Both the position numbers and the translations under genes were made by a program. Under the pieces are notes generated by a model that saw only the letters and a list, made by a program, of their open reading frames with translations, had not been told where the DNA came from and made no database searches. A stretch of 64,000 nt of DNA from Bradyrhizobium sp. AUGA SZCCT0176 (GTDB taxonomy: Bacteria > Pseudomonadota > Alphaproteobacteria > Rhizobiales > Xanthobacteraceae), in contig NZ_JAFCMB010000004.1 in NCBI RefSeq assembly GCF_018130145.1, forward strand, positions 310,001 to 374,000. The letters are read 5' to 3'. Shown here piece by piece: positions 16,925-25,186 of this stretch (position 1 is its first letter; each line of letters begins with the position of its first letter).

Positions 16925-17896
16925 ATGCTCGCATTCATTGCCCAGCGCATTGGCAAGGCCGTCATCGTCCTGCTGGCAATCGTCGTCCTCAACTTTTTCC
17001 TGATCCGGCTGGCGCCGGGCGATCCAGCGCTGGTGATGGCCGGTGAAGCCGGCGCCGGCGACCAGATCTTCCTGGCGCAGCTCCGCGAAAAATTCGGCCT
17101 CGACCAGCCTCTGCCGGTGCAACTGTTTCTCTACGTCAAGGGCATCGTCAGTCTCGATCTCGGCTTTTCGTTCCGCCAGCAAATGCCGGTTTCAAAGCTG
17201 ATCCTCGACCGGCTTCCCGCCACCCTGCTGCTGACCGGCACCGCGTTTGCGATCTCGCTCGCGTTCGGCGTCCTGTTCGGAACGCTGGCGGCGCGCCGCG
17301 CCGGCAGCTGGACCGACACCCTTATCACGGTGCTGGCGCTGATCTTCTACGCCACGCCGCTGTTCTGGGTCGCGCTGATGGCGATCCTGCTGTTCTCGGT
17401 GACGATGGATTGGCTGCCGAGCTTTGGCTACGAGACGGTGGGTGCTGGTTACACCGGGCTCGCTCACGTGCTGGATGTCGGCGCCCACCTGATCATGCCG
17501 GCGACCACGATCGGCCTGTTCTTCATGGCCACCTACGCCCGCATGACCCGCGCCTCGATGCTCGAGGTCAAGCGTCTCGACTTCGTCAAGACCGCGCGCG
17601 CCAAGGGGTTGCGCGATGCCGTGATCCAGCGCCGTCACGTGCTGCGCAACGCGCTGCTGCCGGTGGTGACGCTGGCGGGATTGCAGGCGGGCACGCTGGT
17701 CGGCGGCGCCGTGCTGACCGAAACCGTGTTCGCCTGGCCCGGCATCGGCCGGCTGATGTACGAGGCGCTACTGCAGCGCGACTATAATCTGCTGCTGGGC
17801 GTATTCGTGGTCTGTTCGGCGATGGTACTGGCGTTCAACCTGATCACCGACCTGATCTACCGTTCGGTCGATCCCCGCATCGAGTTTGCCGCATGA
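16925..17896 (+). CDS. ABC transporter permease, DppB-like
   Basis: A 323-residue inner-membrane protein of the BPD_transp_1 family, with six predicted helices starting at AQRIGKAVIVLLAIVVLNFF. The DppB N-terminal motif LIRLAPGDPA and the EAA-loop region VKRLDFVKTARAKGLRD, followed by RHVLRNALLPVVT, contact the ATPase. The stop overlaps the next start (ATGA at 17893-17896). It pairs with the DppC-like subunit to form the channel. Confidence 0.94.
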   Translation: MLAFIAQRIGKAVIVLLAIVVLNFFLIRLAPGDPALVMAGEAGAGDQIFLAQLREKFGLDQPLPVQLFLYVKGIVSLDLGFSFRQQMPVSKLILDRLPATLLLTGTAFAISLAFGVLFGTLAARRAGSWTDTLITVLALIFYATPLFWVALMAILLFSVTMDWLPSFGYETVGAGYTGLAHVLDVGAHLIMPATTIGLFFMATYARMTRASMLEVKRLDFVKTARAKGLRDAVIQRRHVLRNALLPVVTLAGLQAGTLVGGAVLTETVFAWPGIGRLMYEALLQRDYNLLLGVFVVCSAMVLAFNLITDLIYRSVDPRIEFAA

Positions 17897-18732
17897 GACA
17901 GTTCTGGAGATTGATGCTCCGCAATCCCGGTGGCCTGATCGGCCTCGTGATCCTGACGGTCGCGATCGTAATTGCTGTGTTCGGTCCCCTGCTGTTTCCG
18001 ACCTCGCCCTGGCGCATGGTGCAGCGGCCGTTCCTGCCGCCGTTCACGCTGGCCGGCCTGCCGCTCGGCACCGACGCGCTCGGTCGCGACGTGATGGCGG
18101 GCATCATCTATGGCGCCCGCGTCTCGCTGCTGGTCGGTCTCGTCTCGACGCTGGCGGCGCTAGCGGTCGGCATTCCCGTGGGCGCTGCGGCCGGCTATTT
18201 CGGCGGCCGGATCGGTGACGCCCTGATGCGCTTCACCGAATTCTTCCAGACCGTGCCGAGCTTTGCGCTCGCGATCGTGCTGGTCGCCGTGCTGCAGCCG
18301 TCGATCGTCTCGATCGTGATCGCGATTGCCATCGTCAGCTGGCCGCCGGTGGCGCGCCTCGTCCGCGGCGAGGTGCTGTCACTGCGCACCCGTGAATATG
18401 TCCAGGCCGCGATCGTGACCGGGCAGACCAATAGCTGGATCATCTGGCGCGAGATCCTGCCCAACGCCCTCTCCCCGGTGATCGTATTGGCGTCGTTGAT
18501 GGTTGCCACCGCGATCCTGCTCGAATCCTCGCTGTCGTTTCTCGGCCTTGGCGATCCCAATCTGATGTCGTGGGGCTACATGGTCGGCGCCGGCCGCACC
18601 GTCATTCGCCAGGCCTGGTGGATCACGGTGTTTCCCGGCGTCGCCATCCTGATCTCGGTGCTGGCGCTGAACCTGATCGGCGAAGGCCTCAACGATGCGC
18701 TCAACCCGCGTCTCAACAAGGACGGGCGCTGA
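17893..18732 (+). CDS. ABC transporter permease, DppC-like
   Basis: The second permease, 279 residues, shows the DppC-type start (FWRLMLRNPGGLIGLVILTV), the motif LPLGTDALGRDVMAGIIYGA, the EAA region LSLRTREYVQAAIVTGQ with WREILPNALSPVIVL, and the C-terminal LNLIGEGLNDALNPR. It overlaps the DppB-like gene by four bases and the ATPase begins two bases after its stop, so the three are clearly one transcription unit. Confidence 0.94.
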   Translation: MRQFWRLMLRNPGGLIGLVILTVAIVIAVFGPLLFPTSPWRMVQRPFLPPFTLAGLPLGTDALGRDVMAGIIYGARVSLLVGLVSTLAALAVGIPVGAAAGYFGGRIGDALMRFTEFFQTVPSFALAIVLVAVLQPSIVSIVIAIAIVSWPPVARLVRGEVLSLRTREYVQAAIVTGQTNSWIIWREILPNALSPVIVLASLMVATAILLESSLSFLGLGDPNLMSWGYMVGAGRTVIRQAWWITVFPGVAILISVLALNLIGEGLNDALNPRLNKDGR

Positions 18733-18734
18733 GC

Positions 18735-20351
18735 ATGTCTGAAGCCGCTGTAGTCATCAAGGACCTCAAGCTGGCGCTACCGCCCGGCAGCGACCGCGCT
18801 TACGCCGTGGATGGCGTGTCGTTCGAGCTCACCGCCGGCAAGATCCTTTGCGTCGTCGGCGAATCCGGCTCGGGCAAGTCGATGTGCGCGCATGCCCTGA
18901 TGGGTCTGCTGCCCGACACCGTGATCGCCGAGGCCGGCGAAATCACCTTTGGCGGCCAAAACCTGCTGACCCTCGACGCGGATGGCTGGCTCGGTCTGCG
19001 CGGCCGCCGCGTTGCGATGGTCTTCCAGGAGCCGATGACGGCGCTCAACCCTTTGATGCGGATCGGCGACCAGATCGCCGAGATGTTCGAGGCGCATGGC
19101 CTGCTAACGCCGAAAGAACGGAAGCAAAAGGCCCTCGGCCTGCTGCGCGAAGTCGGCCTGCCCGACCCCGAACGCAGCGTGCGGGCCTATCCGCACCAGC
19201 TCTCGGGCGGCCAGCGGCAACGCGCGATGATCGCGATGGCGCTGGCGCTCGAACCGGCGGTGCTGGTGGCTGATGAACCGACGACCGCACTCGACGTCAC
19301 CACGCAGGCACAGATCCTCAAACTGATCCGCGACCTGCAACGCAGCCGCAACATGGCGGTGATGTTCATCACCCATGATTTCGGCGTCGTCACCGATATC
19401 GCCGATCGCGTTGTCGTGCTCCAGCACGGCAAGGTGGTCGAACAGGGCGCAGCCGACGACGTGCTGCAGCGTCCGCAACATCCCTATACAAGGGCGCTGC
19501 TGGCCGCCGTACCAAAACTGCAGCCGCCGGCGCGCGTTTCCCGGCTCGATCGGCCGAAAGTGGTCGAGGTAATCGGTATCGAAAAAACCTATGTCAGCGG
19601 CGGCGGCTGGTTTCAGCCGACCCGCAGCGTCCAGGCCGCCAAGGAAGTCAGCTTTGACATTTTTCAGGGCGAGACGCTTGGCCTGGTCGGCGAATCCGGG
19701 TCCGGCAAATCTTCCATCGCGCGCCTGATCATGCGGCTGATCGAGCCGGATGGCGGCACCGTGCGGCTCGGTGTAACCGACCTGACGCGCATCAATGGAA
19801 AGGCGTTGCGCGAACAGCGCAAGCGCATCCAGATGGTGTTTCAGGATCCATTCGCTTCGCTCAATCCGCGCCGCAAGGTCGGCAACATCATCACCGATGG
19901 CCCGATCGCGCACGGTGCGGACCCGGCGGCCGCACGAAAGCGGGCGCATGAATTGCTGGGTCTGGTGGGCCTCAATGCAAGTGCCATGGAACGTTTTCCG
20001 CACGAATTCTCCGGTGGCCAGCGGCAGCGGATCGGAATCGCGCGAGCGCTGGCGCTCGACCCCGAAATCCTGGTGGCGGATGAAGCCGTCTCCGCGCTCG
20101 ACGTCTCCGTGCAGGCGCAGGTTCTGAACCTGCTCGAAGACCTCAAGACGCGTCTGGGCCTGTCGATGTTGTTCATTACCCATGATTTGCGGGTGGCAGC
20201 GCAGATCTGCGATCGCATCGCGGTGATGCAGCGCGGCTCGATCGTCGAGCTCAGGCCTGCCGCGGCGCTGTTCTCCGCTCCCGAGCACCCCTATACGCGC
20301 GAACTTCTTGCCGCGGTGCCCGGCCAGATATCATCTTCCAAGGCGGCGTGA
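18735..20351 (+). CDS. ABC transporter ATP-binding protein with two nucleotide-binding domains
   Basis: A 538-residue fusion of DppD and DppF-like ATPases. Walker A GESGSGKS occurs near residues 42-49 and again near 318, the signatures LSGGQRQR and FSGGQRQR follow, and Walker B segments are VLVADEPTTALD and ILVADEAVSALD. Each half ends with the oligopeptide C-terminal motif (HPYTRALLAAVP, HPYTRELLAAVP). The start at 18735 follows the permease stop directly; the longer frame from 18570 shadows it. It energises uptake of the unknown ligand. Confidence 0.95.
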   Translation: MSEAAVVIKDLKLALPPGSDRAYAVDGVSFELTAGKILCVVGESGSGKSMCAHALMGLLPDTVIAEAGEITFGGQNLLTLDADGWLGLRGRRVAMVFQEPMTALNPLMRIGDQIAEMFEAHGLLTPKERKQKALGLLREVGLPDPERSVRAYPHQLSGGQRQRAMIAMALALEPAVLVADEPTTALDVTTQAQILKLIRDLQRSRNMAVMFITHDFGVVTDIADRVVVLQHGKVVEQGAADDVLQRPQHPYTRALLAAVPKLQPPARVSRLDRPKVVEVIGIEKTYVSGGGWFQPTRSVQAAKEVSFDIFQGETLGLVGESGSGKSSIARLIMRLIEPDGGTVRLGVTDLTRINGKALREQRKRIQMVFQDPFASLNPRRKVGNIITDGPIAHGADPAAARKRAHELLGLVGLNASAMERFPHEFSGGQRQRIGIARALALDPEILVADEAVSALDVSVQAQVLNLLEDLKTRLGLSMLFITHDLRVAAQICDRIAVMQRGSIVELRPAAALFSAPEHPYTRELLAAVPGQISSSKAA

Positions 20352-20354
20352 ACG

Positions 20355-21290
20355 ATGCGTTGTGCGCTTGTCAGCAGCAGCCTCGATATCAGAGGCTACC
20401 TCGGTGCGGAGTTCGCGCGCATAGCCGACCGTATCGAAATCGTCGATCATCGCCGCAATGGGTCGGACGCGGACATCAGCCTTGCGATCGCGTGGCACCC
20501 GCCGGCTGACGCCTTCGAGCGTTACCCGAACCTGAAGGCGGTCTGTTCGCTCGGCGCCGGCGTCGACAATATTGTCGCCTGCCCGAGCCTGCGGCCGGAT
20601 ATCGACGTCGTTCGCATCGTCGATCCCCTGCAGGCGCAGACGATGTCAGGCTTTGTCATCTGGCATGTGATCTCGCACCAGCGACGTTTTGCAACTTATC
20701 TGGCCCAGCAGCGTGGCAGAATCTGGAAGCGCCTCCCGCAGCGTGCCGCACAGGACGTGCCGGTCGGCATCCTCGGTTACGGCGAAATCGGCCAGCGCGT
20801 TGCCGCCGACCTTGCGCAGCTCGGTTTCCCCGTCATGGCGTGGAGCCGGACGGCGAAGCCGACGCCCGCCTCCGTTCGGGGATTCCATGGCCCCGCCGGC
20901 CTTGGCGCCATGCTTGGTGAAAGCGAGGTGCTGGTGAACCTGCTGCCGTTGACGCAGGAGACTCAGGGCATTCTCAACGCGGAACTGTTCGCCCGCATGC
21001 GCCGCGGCGGCTACCTCATCCAGGTCGGACGCGGCGAACATCTGGTCGATGCGGACCTGCTAGCTGCGCTGGAGAGCGGTCAGCTCGACGGCGCCGCGCT
21101 CGACGTGTTCGCGGCCGAACCGCTGGCGCCGGCGCACCCGTTCTGGCATCATCCCAAAATCGTCGTGACGCCACACGACGCCTGCGAAGTCCGGGTCGAG
21201 GCCGTTGCGACCACGGTCGTCGCAACCGCCGACGCGATACAAACCGGCCGACGGCCGCCGAACGCCATCGACCGCCAACGCGGCTATTGA
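20355..21290 (+). CDS. ghrA: GhrA-like glyoxylate/hydroxypyruvate reductase (D-2-hydroxyacid dehydrogenase)
   Basis: A 311-residue NAD(P)-dependent oxidoreductase starting three bases after the ATPase stop. The nucleotide fold has VGILGYGEIGQRVAADL. The substrate half has YPNLKAVCSLGAGVDN, typical of the GhrA branch. Catalytic-region motifs are QVGRGEHLVD (Arg), DVFAAEPL (Glu) and VTPHDACEV (His). It should reduce a 2-oxo acid such as glyoxylate or hydroxypyruvate or run in reverse. In this operon it may process a C2-C3 fragment released by the aldolase (inference). Confidence 0.85.
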   Translation: MRCALVSSSLDIRGYLGAEFARIADRIEIVDHRRNGSDADISLAIAWHPPADAFERYPNLKAVCSLGAGVDNIVACPSLRPDIDVVRIVDPLQAQTMSGFVIWHVISHQRRFATYLAQQRGRIWKRLPQRAAQDVPVGILGYGEIGQRVAADLAQLGFPVMAWSRTAKPTPASVRGFHGPAGLGAMLGESEVLVNLLPLTQETQGILNAELFARMRRGGYLIQVGRGEHLVDADLLAALESGQLDGAALDVFAAEPLAPAHPFWHHPKIVVTPHDACEVRVEAVATTVVATADAIQTGRRPPNAIDRQRGY

Positions 21291-21334
21291 CCGGTCGTAC
21301 GCCCCCAAAGGATCACGGCCTAAAGGACACTGCG

Positions 21335-22399
21335 GTGCCAGACTCCTCTCCCGCGATTGACGCGGCACATCCGATCGATGGCCTGCGCGCCGCATCAAGC
21401 ATTCCGGAATCGCTTGCCAAGGAACTGGCGGCCGAACATTACGGCCTGCCCGTCACGGTGCGTCGCCTCGACAGCGAGCGCGATCAGAATCTCCGGCTGC
21501 GGACGCCGGATGGCCGCGAATATGTGCTGAAGATCGCGAACCCCACGGAGGATCGCGCGGTCACGAATCTGCAGACCGAAGCCCTGGTTCAGCTGGCCGC
21601 CGCCGACCCCGGCCTGCCGGTGCCGCGCATCTTCCCCGCGTTGAACGGCGCAACGGAACTCGAGATCGGCTTCGACGACGGCTCGACGCGGGTCGTGCGT
21701 CTCTTGTCGTTTCTTGCCGGAACACCATTCCACACCGTCGAGAGTTCAGCGGCGCTGCGGCGCGACCTCGGTCAGTGCGCGGCACGGATGGCACGGGGGC
21801 TTCGCGACTTCCGGCATCCCGGCGCCAACCACAAGCTGCTGTGGGATCTTCAGCACGCCGCCGAATTGCGTCCATTGATCGACGCCGTCCCGGCCGACCG
21901 ACGCACTCTCGTCGAGCGCACCCTCGACCGGTTCGAGACGCACGCCCTTCCCGTGCTCTCGAGCCTGCCCAAACAGCCGCTTCACAACGATCTCAACCCG
22001 CACAACATCGTCGTCGATTCCGCCAACAGCGAGCGCATCGCGGGAATCATCGACTTCGGCGACATGACGTCGACCGCCCGGGTCGTCGACCTTGCCGTGA
22101 CCGCGGCGTACCAGGTCGTCGATGGCGACGATCCGCTCGCGCCCGCCTGCGATATGATCGCGGCTTACCATGCGGTCACGCCGCTCGACGGAATCGAGTT
22201 CGAGATCTTGTTCGACCTGATCGCGACGCGCATGGTGATGACCATCGTGATCAGCAGCTGGCGGGCCATCCGCTATCCCGGGAATCGGGATTATATTCTA
22301 CGCAACAATCCGGCGGCCTGGGGCAGACTGCAGCGAATCGCTGGTATCCCCCGGGCACAGGCCCGGCAGCAGATTCAGTCTGCCTGCAATTCGGAGTAA
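21335..22399 (+). CDS. APH-fold small-molecule kinase (hydroxylysine-kinase-like)
   Basis: 354 residues from the GTG at 21335, which has AAAGGA seven bases upstream; the TTG at 21287 inside the previous stop is less likely. The phosphotransferase motif is intact: LHNDLNPHNIVVD with catalytic Asp and metal-binding Asn, then IIDFGDM. The N-lobe has LRTPDGREYVLKIANPTED. Its placement immediately before a class III PLP enzyme is reminiscent of the kinase plus phospho-lyase pairs that degrade hydroxylysine and ethanolamine. An antibiotic kinase is less likely given the operon. Confidence 0.8.
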   Translation: MPDSSPAIDAAHPIDGLRAASSIPESLAKELAAEHYGLPVTVRRLDSERDQNLRLRTPDGREYVLKIANPTEDRAVTNLQTEALVQLAAADPGLPVPRIFPALNGATELEIGFDDGSTRVVRLLSFLAGTPFHTVESSAALRRDLGQCAARMARGLRDFRHPGANHKLLWDLQHAAELRPLIDAVPADRRTLVERTLDRFETHALPVLSSLPKQPLHNDLNPHNIVVDSANSERIAGIIDFGDMTSTARVVDLAVTAAYQVVDGDDPLAPACDMIAAYHAVTPLDGIEFEILFDLIATRMVMTIVISSWRAIRYPGNRDYILRNNPAAWGRLQRIAGIPRAQARQQIQSACNSE

Positions 22400-22404
22400 A
22401 ACAG

Positions 22405-23688
22405 ATGTCCACCAACCATGAGGCTGCTTCGGCCAACGACTTGATCGCACGGCGCAAGCGGCTGCTCGGTCCGGCCTACCGTCTGTTCTACGAACAACCG
22501 GTGCAATTTGTCCGCGGCGAAGGCGTGTGGCTCTACGATCCCGCCGGCAATGCCTATCTGGACGCCTATAACAATGTCGCGTCGGTCGGACACTCGCATC
22601 CCCGCGTCGTGCAGGCGATCGCACGGCAGGCCGCGGTGCTGAACACCCATACGCGCTATCTGCACGAGACCGTGCTCGACTATGCCGAAAAACTGCTAGC
22701 CACCTTCCCGGCCGAGATCAGCCAGATCATGTTCACCTGCACCGGCAGCGAGGCCAACGACCTCGCGCTGCGTGTGGCCCGCACCTGCACCGGCGGCACC
22801 GGCTTCATCGTGACGGAAACCGCCTATCACGGCGTCACCAGCGCGCTGGCCGAGCTGTCGCCTTCGCTCGGGCTGCCGCTGGCAAAGGACAGCCACGCCC
22901 GGTTGGTGCCGGCGCCGCGTTCTGCCGGCGACGATACCGGCGAGACCTTTGCGCGGCACGTTCGCGGCGCGCTCGACGACATGCGCAAAAACGGAATTCG
23001 TCCGGCCGGACTGTTGGTCGACACGATCTTCTCCAGCGACGGGGTGTTCGCGGACCCTGCGGGCTTCCTGCGCCCCGCCGTCGAAGCGGTGCGTGCGGCC
23101 GGCGGCATCTTTATCGCCGACGAGGTGCAGCCAGGCTTCGGGCGCACCGGCGAGCAGATGTGGGGTTTTGCCCGCCACGGTCTCATTCCCGATCTGGTCA
23201 CGATGGGCAAGCCGATGGGCAATGGCCATCCAGTCGCCGGAATGGCGGCGCGTCCGGAAGTGCTGGCCGAATTCGGCGCGCGGTCACGCTATTTCAACAC
23301 CTTTGGCGGCAATCCCGTCTCGGCGGCGGCCGGAATAGCCGTGCTTGAAGTGATCGAGTCCGAAGGCTTGCTTGCGAATGCACAGCGCGTCGGCGCCTAT
23401 CTGCGTGAACAGTTTCGGCAGCTGCAGGCGCGCCATCCATTGATATCAGAGGTGCGCGGCGCCGGATTGTTCTTTGGCGTGGAGCTGCGGCACGGCGGTC
23501 CCACCGGAACGCCGGCCGCCAGCGAAACAGCAGCCATCGTCAATATGCTGCGCGAGCGGCACGTGCTGATCAGCGCCGCCGGACCGCAAGCCAACGTTCT
23601 CAAGATCCGGCCGCAGCTGGTGTTCACCACTGCGCATGCGGACGTGCTGGTGGAGAAACTCGATCAGGTTTTGCAGGCGCTGAAATAG
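22405..23688 (+). CDS. Class III PLP-dependent aminotransferase / phospho-lyase
   Basis: The 427-residue protein starts MSTNHEAASANDLIARRKRL at 22405 after a CGGAG site; the much longer frame from 21775 only shadows the kinase. Class III motifs are FTCTGSEANDLALRVAR, FIADEVQPGFGRTGEQMWGF and the PLP lysine in VTMGKPMGNGHPVAG. The start (LFYEQPVQFVRGEGVWLYDP, YNNVASVGHSHPRVVQAI) resembles the ethanolamine-phosphate and phosphohydroxylysine phospho-lyases of the AGXT2L group more than ordinary omega-transaminases. With the kinase it may release phosphate, ammonia and an aldehyde from a phosphorylated amino alcohol (inference). Confidence 0.85.
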   Translation: MSTNHEAASANDLIARRKRLLGPAYRLFYEQPVQFVRGEGVWLYDPAGNAYLDAYNNVASVGHSHPRVVQAIARQAAVLNTHTRYLHETVLDYAEKLLATFPAEISQIMFTCTGSEANDLALRVARTCTGGTGFIVTETAYHGVTSALAELSPSLGLPLAKDSHARLVPAPRSAGDDTGETFARHVRGALDDMRKNGIRPAGLLVDTIFSSDGVFADPAGFLRPAVEAVRAAGGIFIADEVQPGFGRTGEQMWGFARHGLIPDLVTMGKPMGNGHPVAGMAARPEVLAEFGARSRYFNTFGGNPVSAAAGIAVLEVIESEGLLANAQRVGAYLREQFRQLQARHPLISEVRGAGLFFGVELRHGGPTGTPAASETAAIVNMLRERHVLISAAGPQANVLKIRPQLVFTTAHADVLVEKLDQVLQALK

Positions 23689-23699
23689 CCGCAAAGCAA

Positions 23700-24947
23700 C
23701 TAGGTAAGCGCGCGGACGGCCTTGAAGCCGTGCGAGGCCGCCTCCAGCGCCGCGTCGATATCGGCGGCCTGATGGGCCGACGACAGGAACATGTTGTGCA
23801 CGGGATGAAAGAACGCGCCGTGGCGCTAAGCCGCTGAACAGAACGCCCGGCCCTTCTTCACATCCGGATCGGCGTCGAACAGCATCAGCGGCATCTGCGG
23901 CGGGCCACTCTGCCGGATCGCGACGCCGTACTGGTTCGCCAGCGACGCCAGCCCCTCGCGCAGCCGCAAGCCCATGGTGCGGAGTTGCCCGGGCACATCG
24001 GTTTCACGCGCGATCCGCAGCGTCGTCCGAGCCGCTGCCATCGCCACGGTGCCGCACCAGAACGAGCCGGTCACGAACACCTTTGTTGCCGCCTCGCGGA
24101 ATTTGTCATTGCCGGTCACGGCCGCCAGCGCGTAGCCGTTGGCGATTGCCTTGCTCCAGGCGGCCAGATCCGGCCGCACCCCGAGCGCCTCCCAGCTTCC
24201 CCTGATATCGAGCCGCAGCCCGGTGCGCACCTCGTCGAGAATGAGCGCGGCGTCAGCGGCGTCGCACGCGGCGCGTGCAGCGGCGGCGAATTCGCGCGTC
24301 GGCAATTCGAGATCGCGGGCGATGTCATGCCGGAAGCCGGTGACCAGGATCGCCGCAAGATCCTTTCCCGCTTCATCGACCGCCGCCTGCAGGCTCGCGA
24401 CGTCGTTGTATTCGAAGTGCAGCAGATGCGCGCGGTCTTCGCTGGTGACGCCGGCCACGCTCGGCGAGCACCAGGGCAGCGCGCCGTGATAGCTGCCCTT
24501 GGCGACCAGCACCTTGCGCCGACCGGTGCCGGCCCGCGCGATGGTCACGCAAGCCGTGGTGGCGTCACCGCCGTTCTTCTGGAACATCGCCCAATCCGCA
24601 TGCGGCACCATCGCAACGAAATCTTCGGCCAGATCCACCATCACCTCGCCCGGGCCGTTCAGACAATCGCCCAGGGCAGCCTGCGCCTCGGCCGCGGCCT
24701 GCACTTCGGGGTGGCGATGGCCGAGCAGCACCGGTCCCCAGCTGCACATGAAGTCGATATATTCGCGCCCGTCGACGTCGCGCACCCGGCATCCCTCGGC
24801 GGAGGCGAAGAACTGCGGATAGCCTTCCGGCAGCCGCGCGGCGTTGAGATGTCCCCACATGCCGCCGGGCACCACGCGCTGGGCTCGCGCCCGCAACATC
24901 GCATCCGCGCTCTGTGTTTCACTCAATACCGCTGCCTGCTTGTTCAT
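23700..24947 (-). pseudogene. Class III aminotransferase (glutamate-1-semialdehyde aminomutase-like) interrupted by in-frame TAG
   Basis: From the ATG at 24947 a class III PLP enzyme reads MNKQAAVLSETQSADAMLRA, with FQKNGGDATTACVTIARAG, LILDEVRTGLRLD and the PLP lysine in AAWSKAIANGYALAAVTG. It stops at a TAG (23828-23826) after 373 residues. Beyond this TAG the same frame continues RHGAFFHPVHNMFLSSAHQA for 41 codons to a natural stop at 23700, exactly the conserved C-terminal block of this family. One base change (for example CAG to TAG) explains it. The protein is probably inactive or impaired; sequencing error cannot be excluded. It converges on the operon aminotransferase with 11 bases between. 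Confidence 0.8.
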
Positions 24948-25186
24948 GGGCGTCCTCTTGGTGTGCGCTTATTGTTTTTCTCGCGTGCCGCAGACGTGGT
25001 AGCTCCCCGCTTCGATGAAGAGGGAGGCTCCATCCCGCCATCAAAGCATCGCACGCGAACAACGGCAAGATGCCGACGAAATGCGAGCCCGTTCCGGCGC
25101 AGCTATCAGGCATGGCTTTGCATGCGCGCTTGCGTATGATGCCTCCGCCGCAAGAACAACAAATCAGAAAAACTCGGGAGCGCCCT

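Noticed and set aside
15441..16934. A 497-codon minus-strand open frame
   Set aside because: It is antisense to the ABC binding-protein gene, with an Arg/Val/Asp-rich composition typical of shadow translation and no motif.
23826..23828. TAG as a possible recoded codon (pyrrolysine or programmed readthrough)
   Set aside because: There is no sign of a recoding signal or pyrrolysine genes, and this lineage is not known to use it; a point mutation or sequencing error is simpler.
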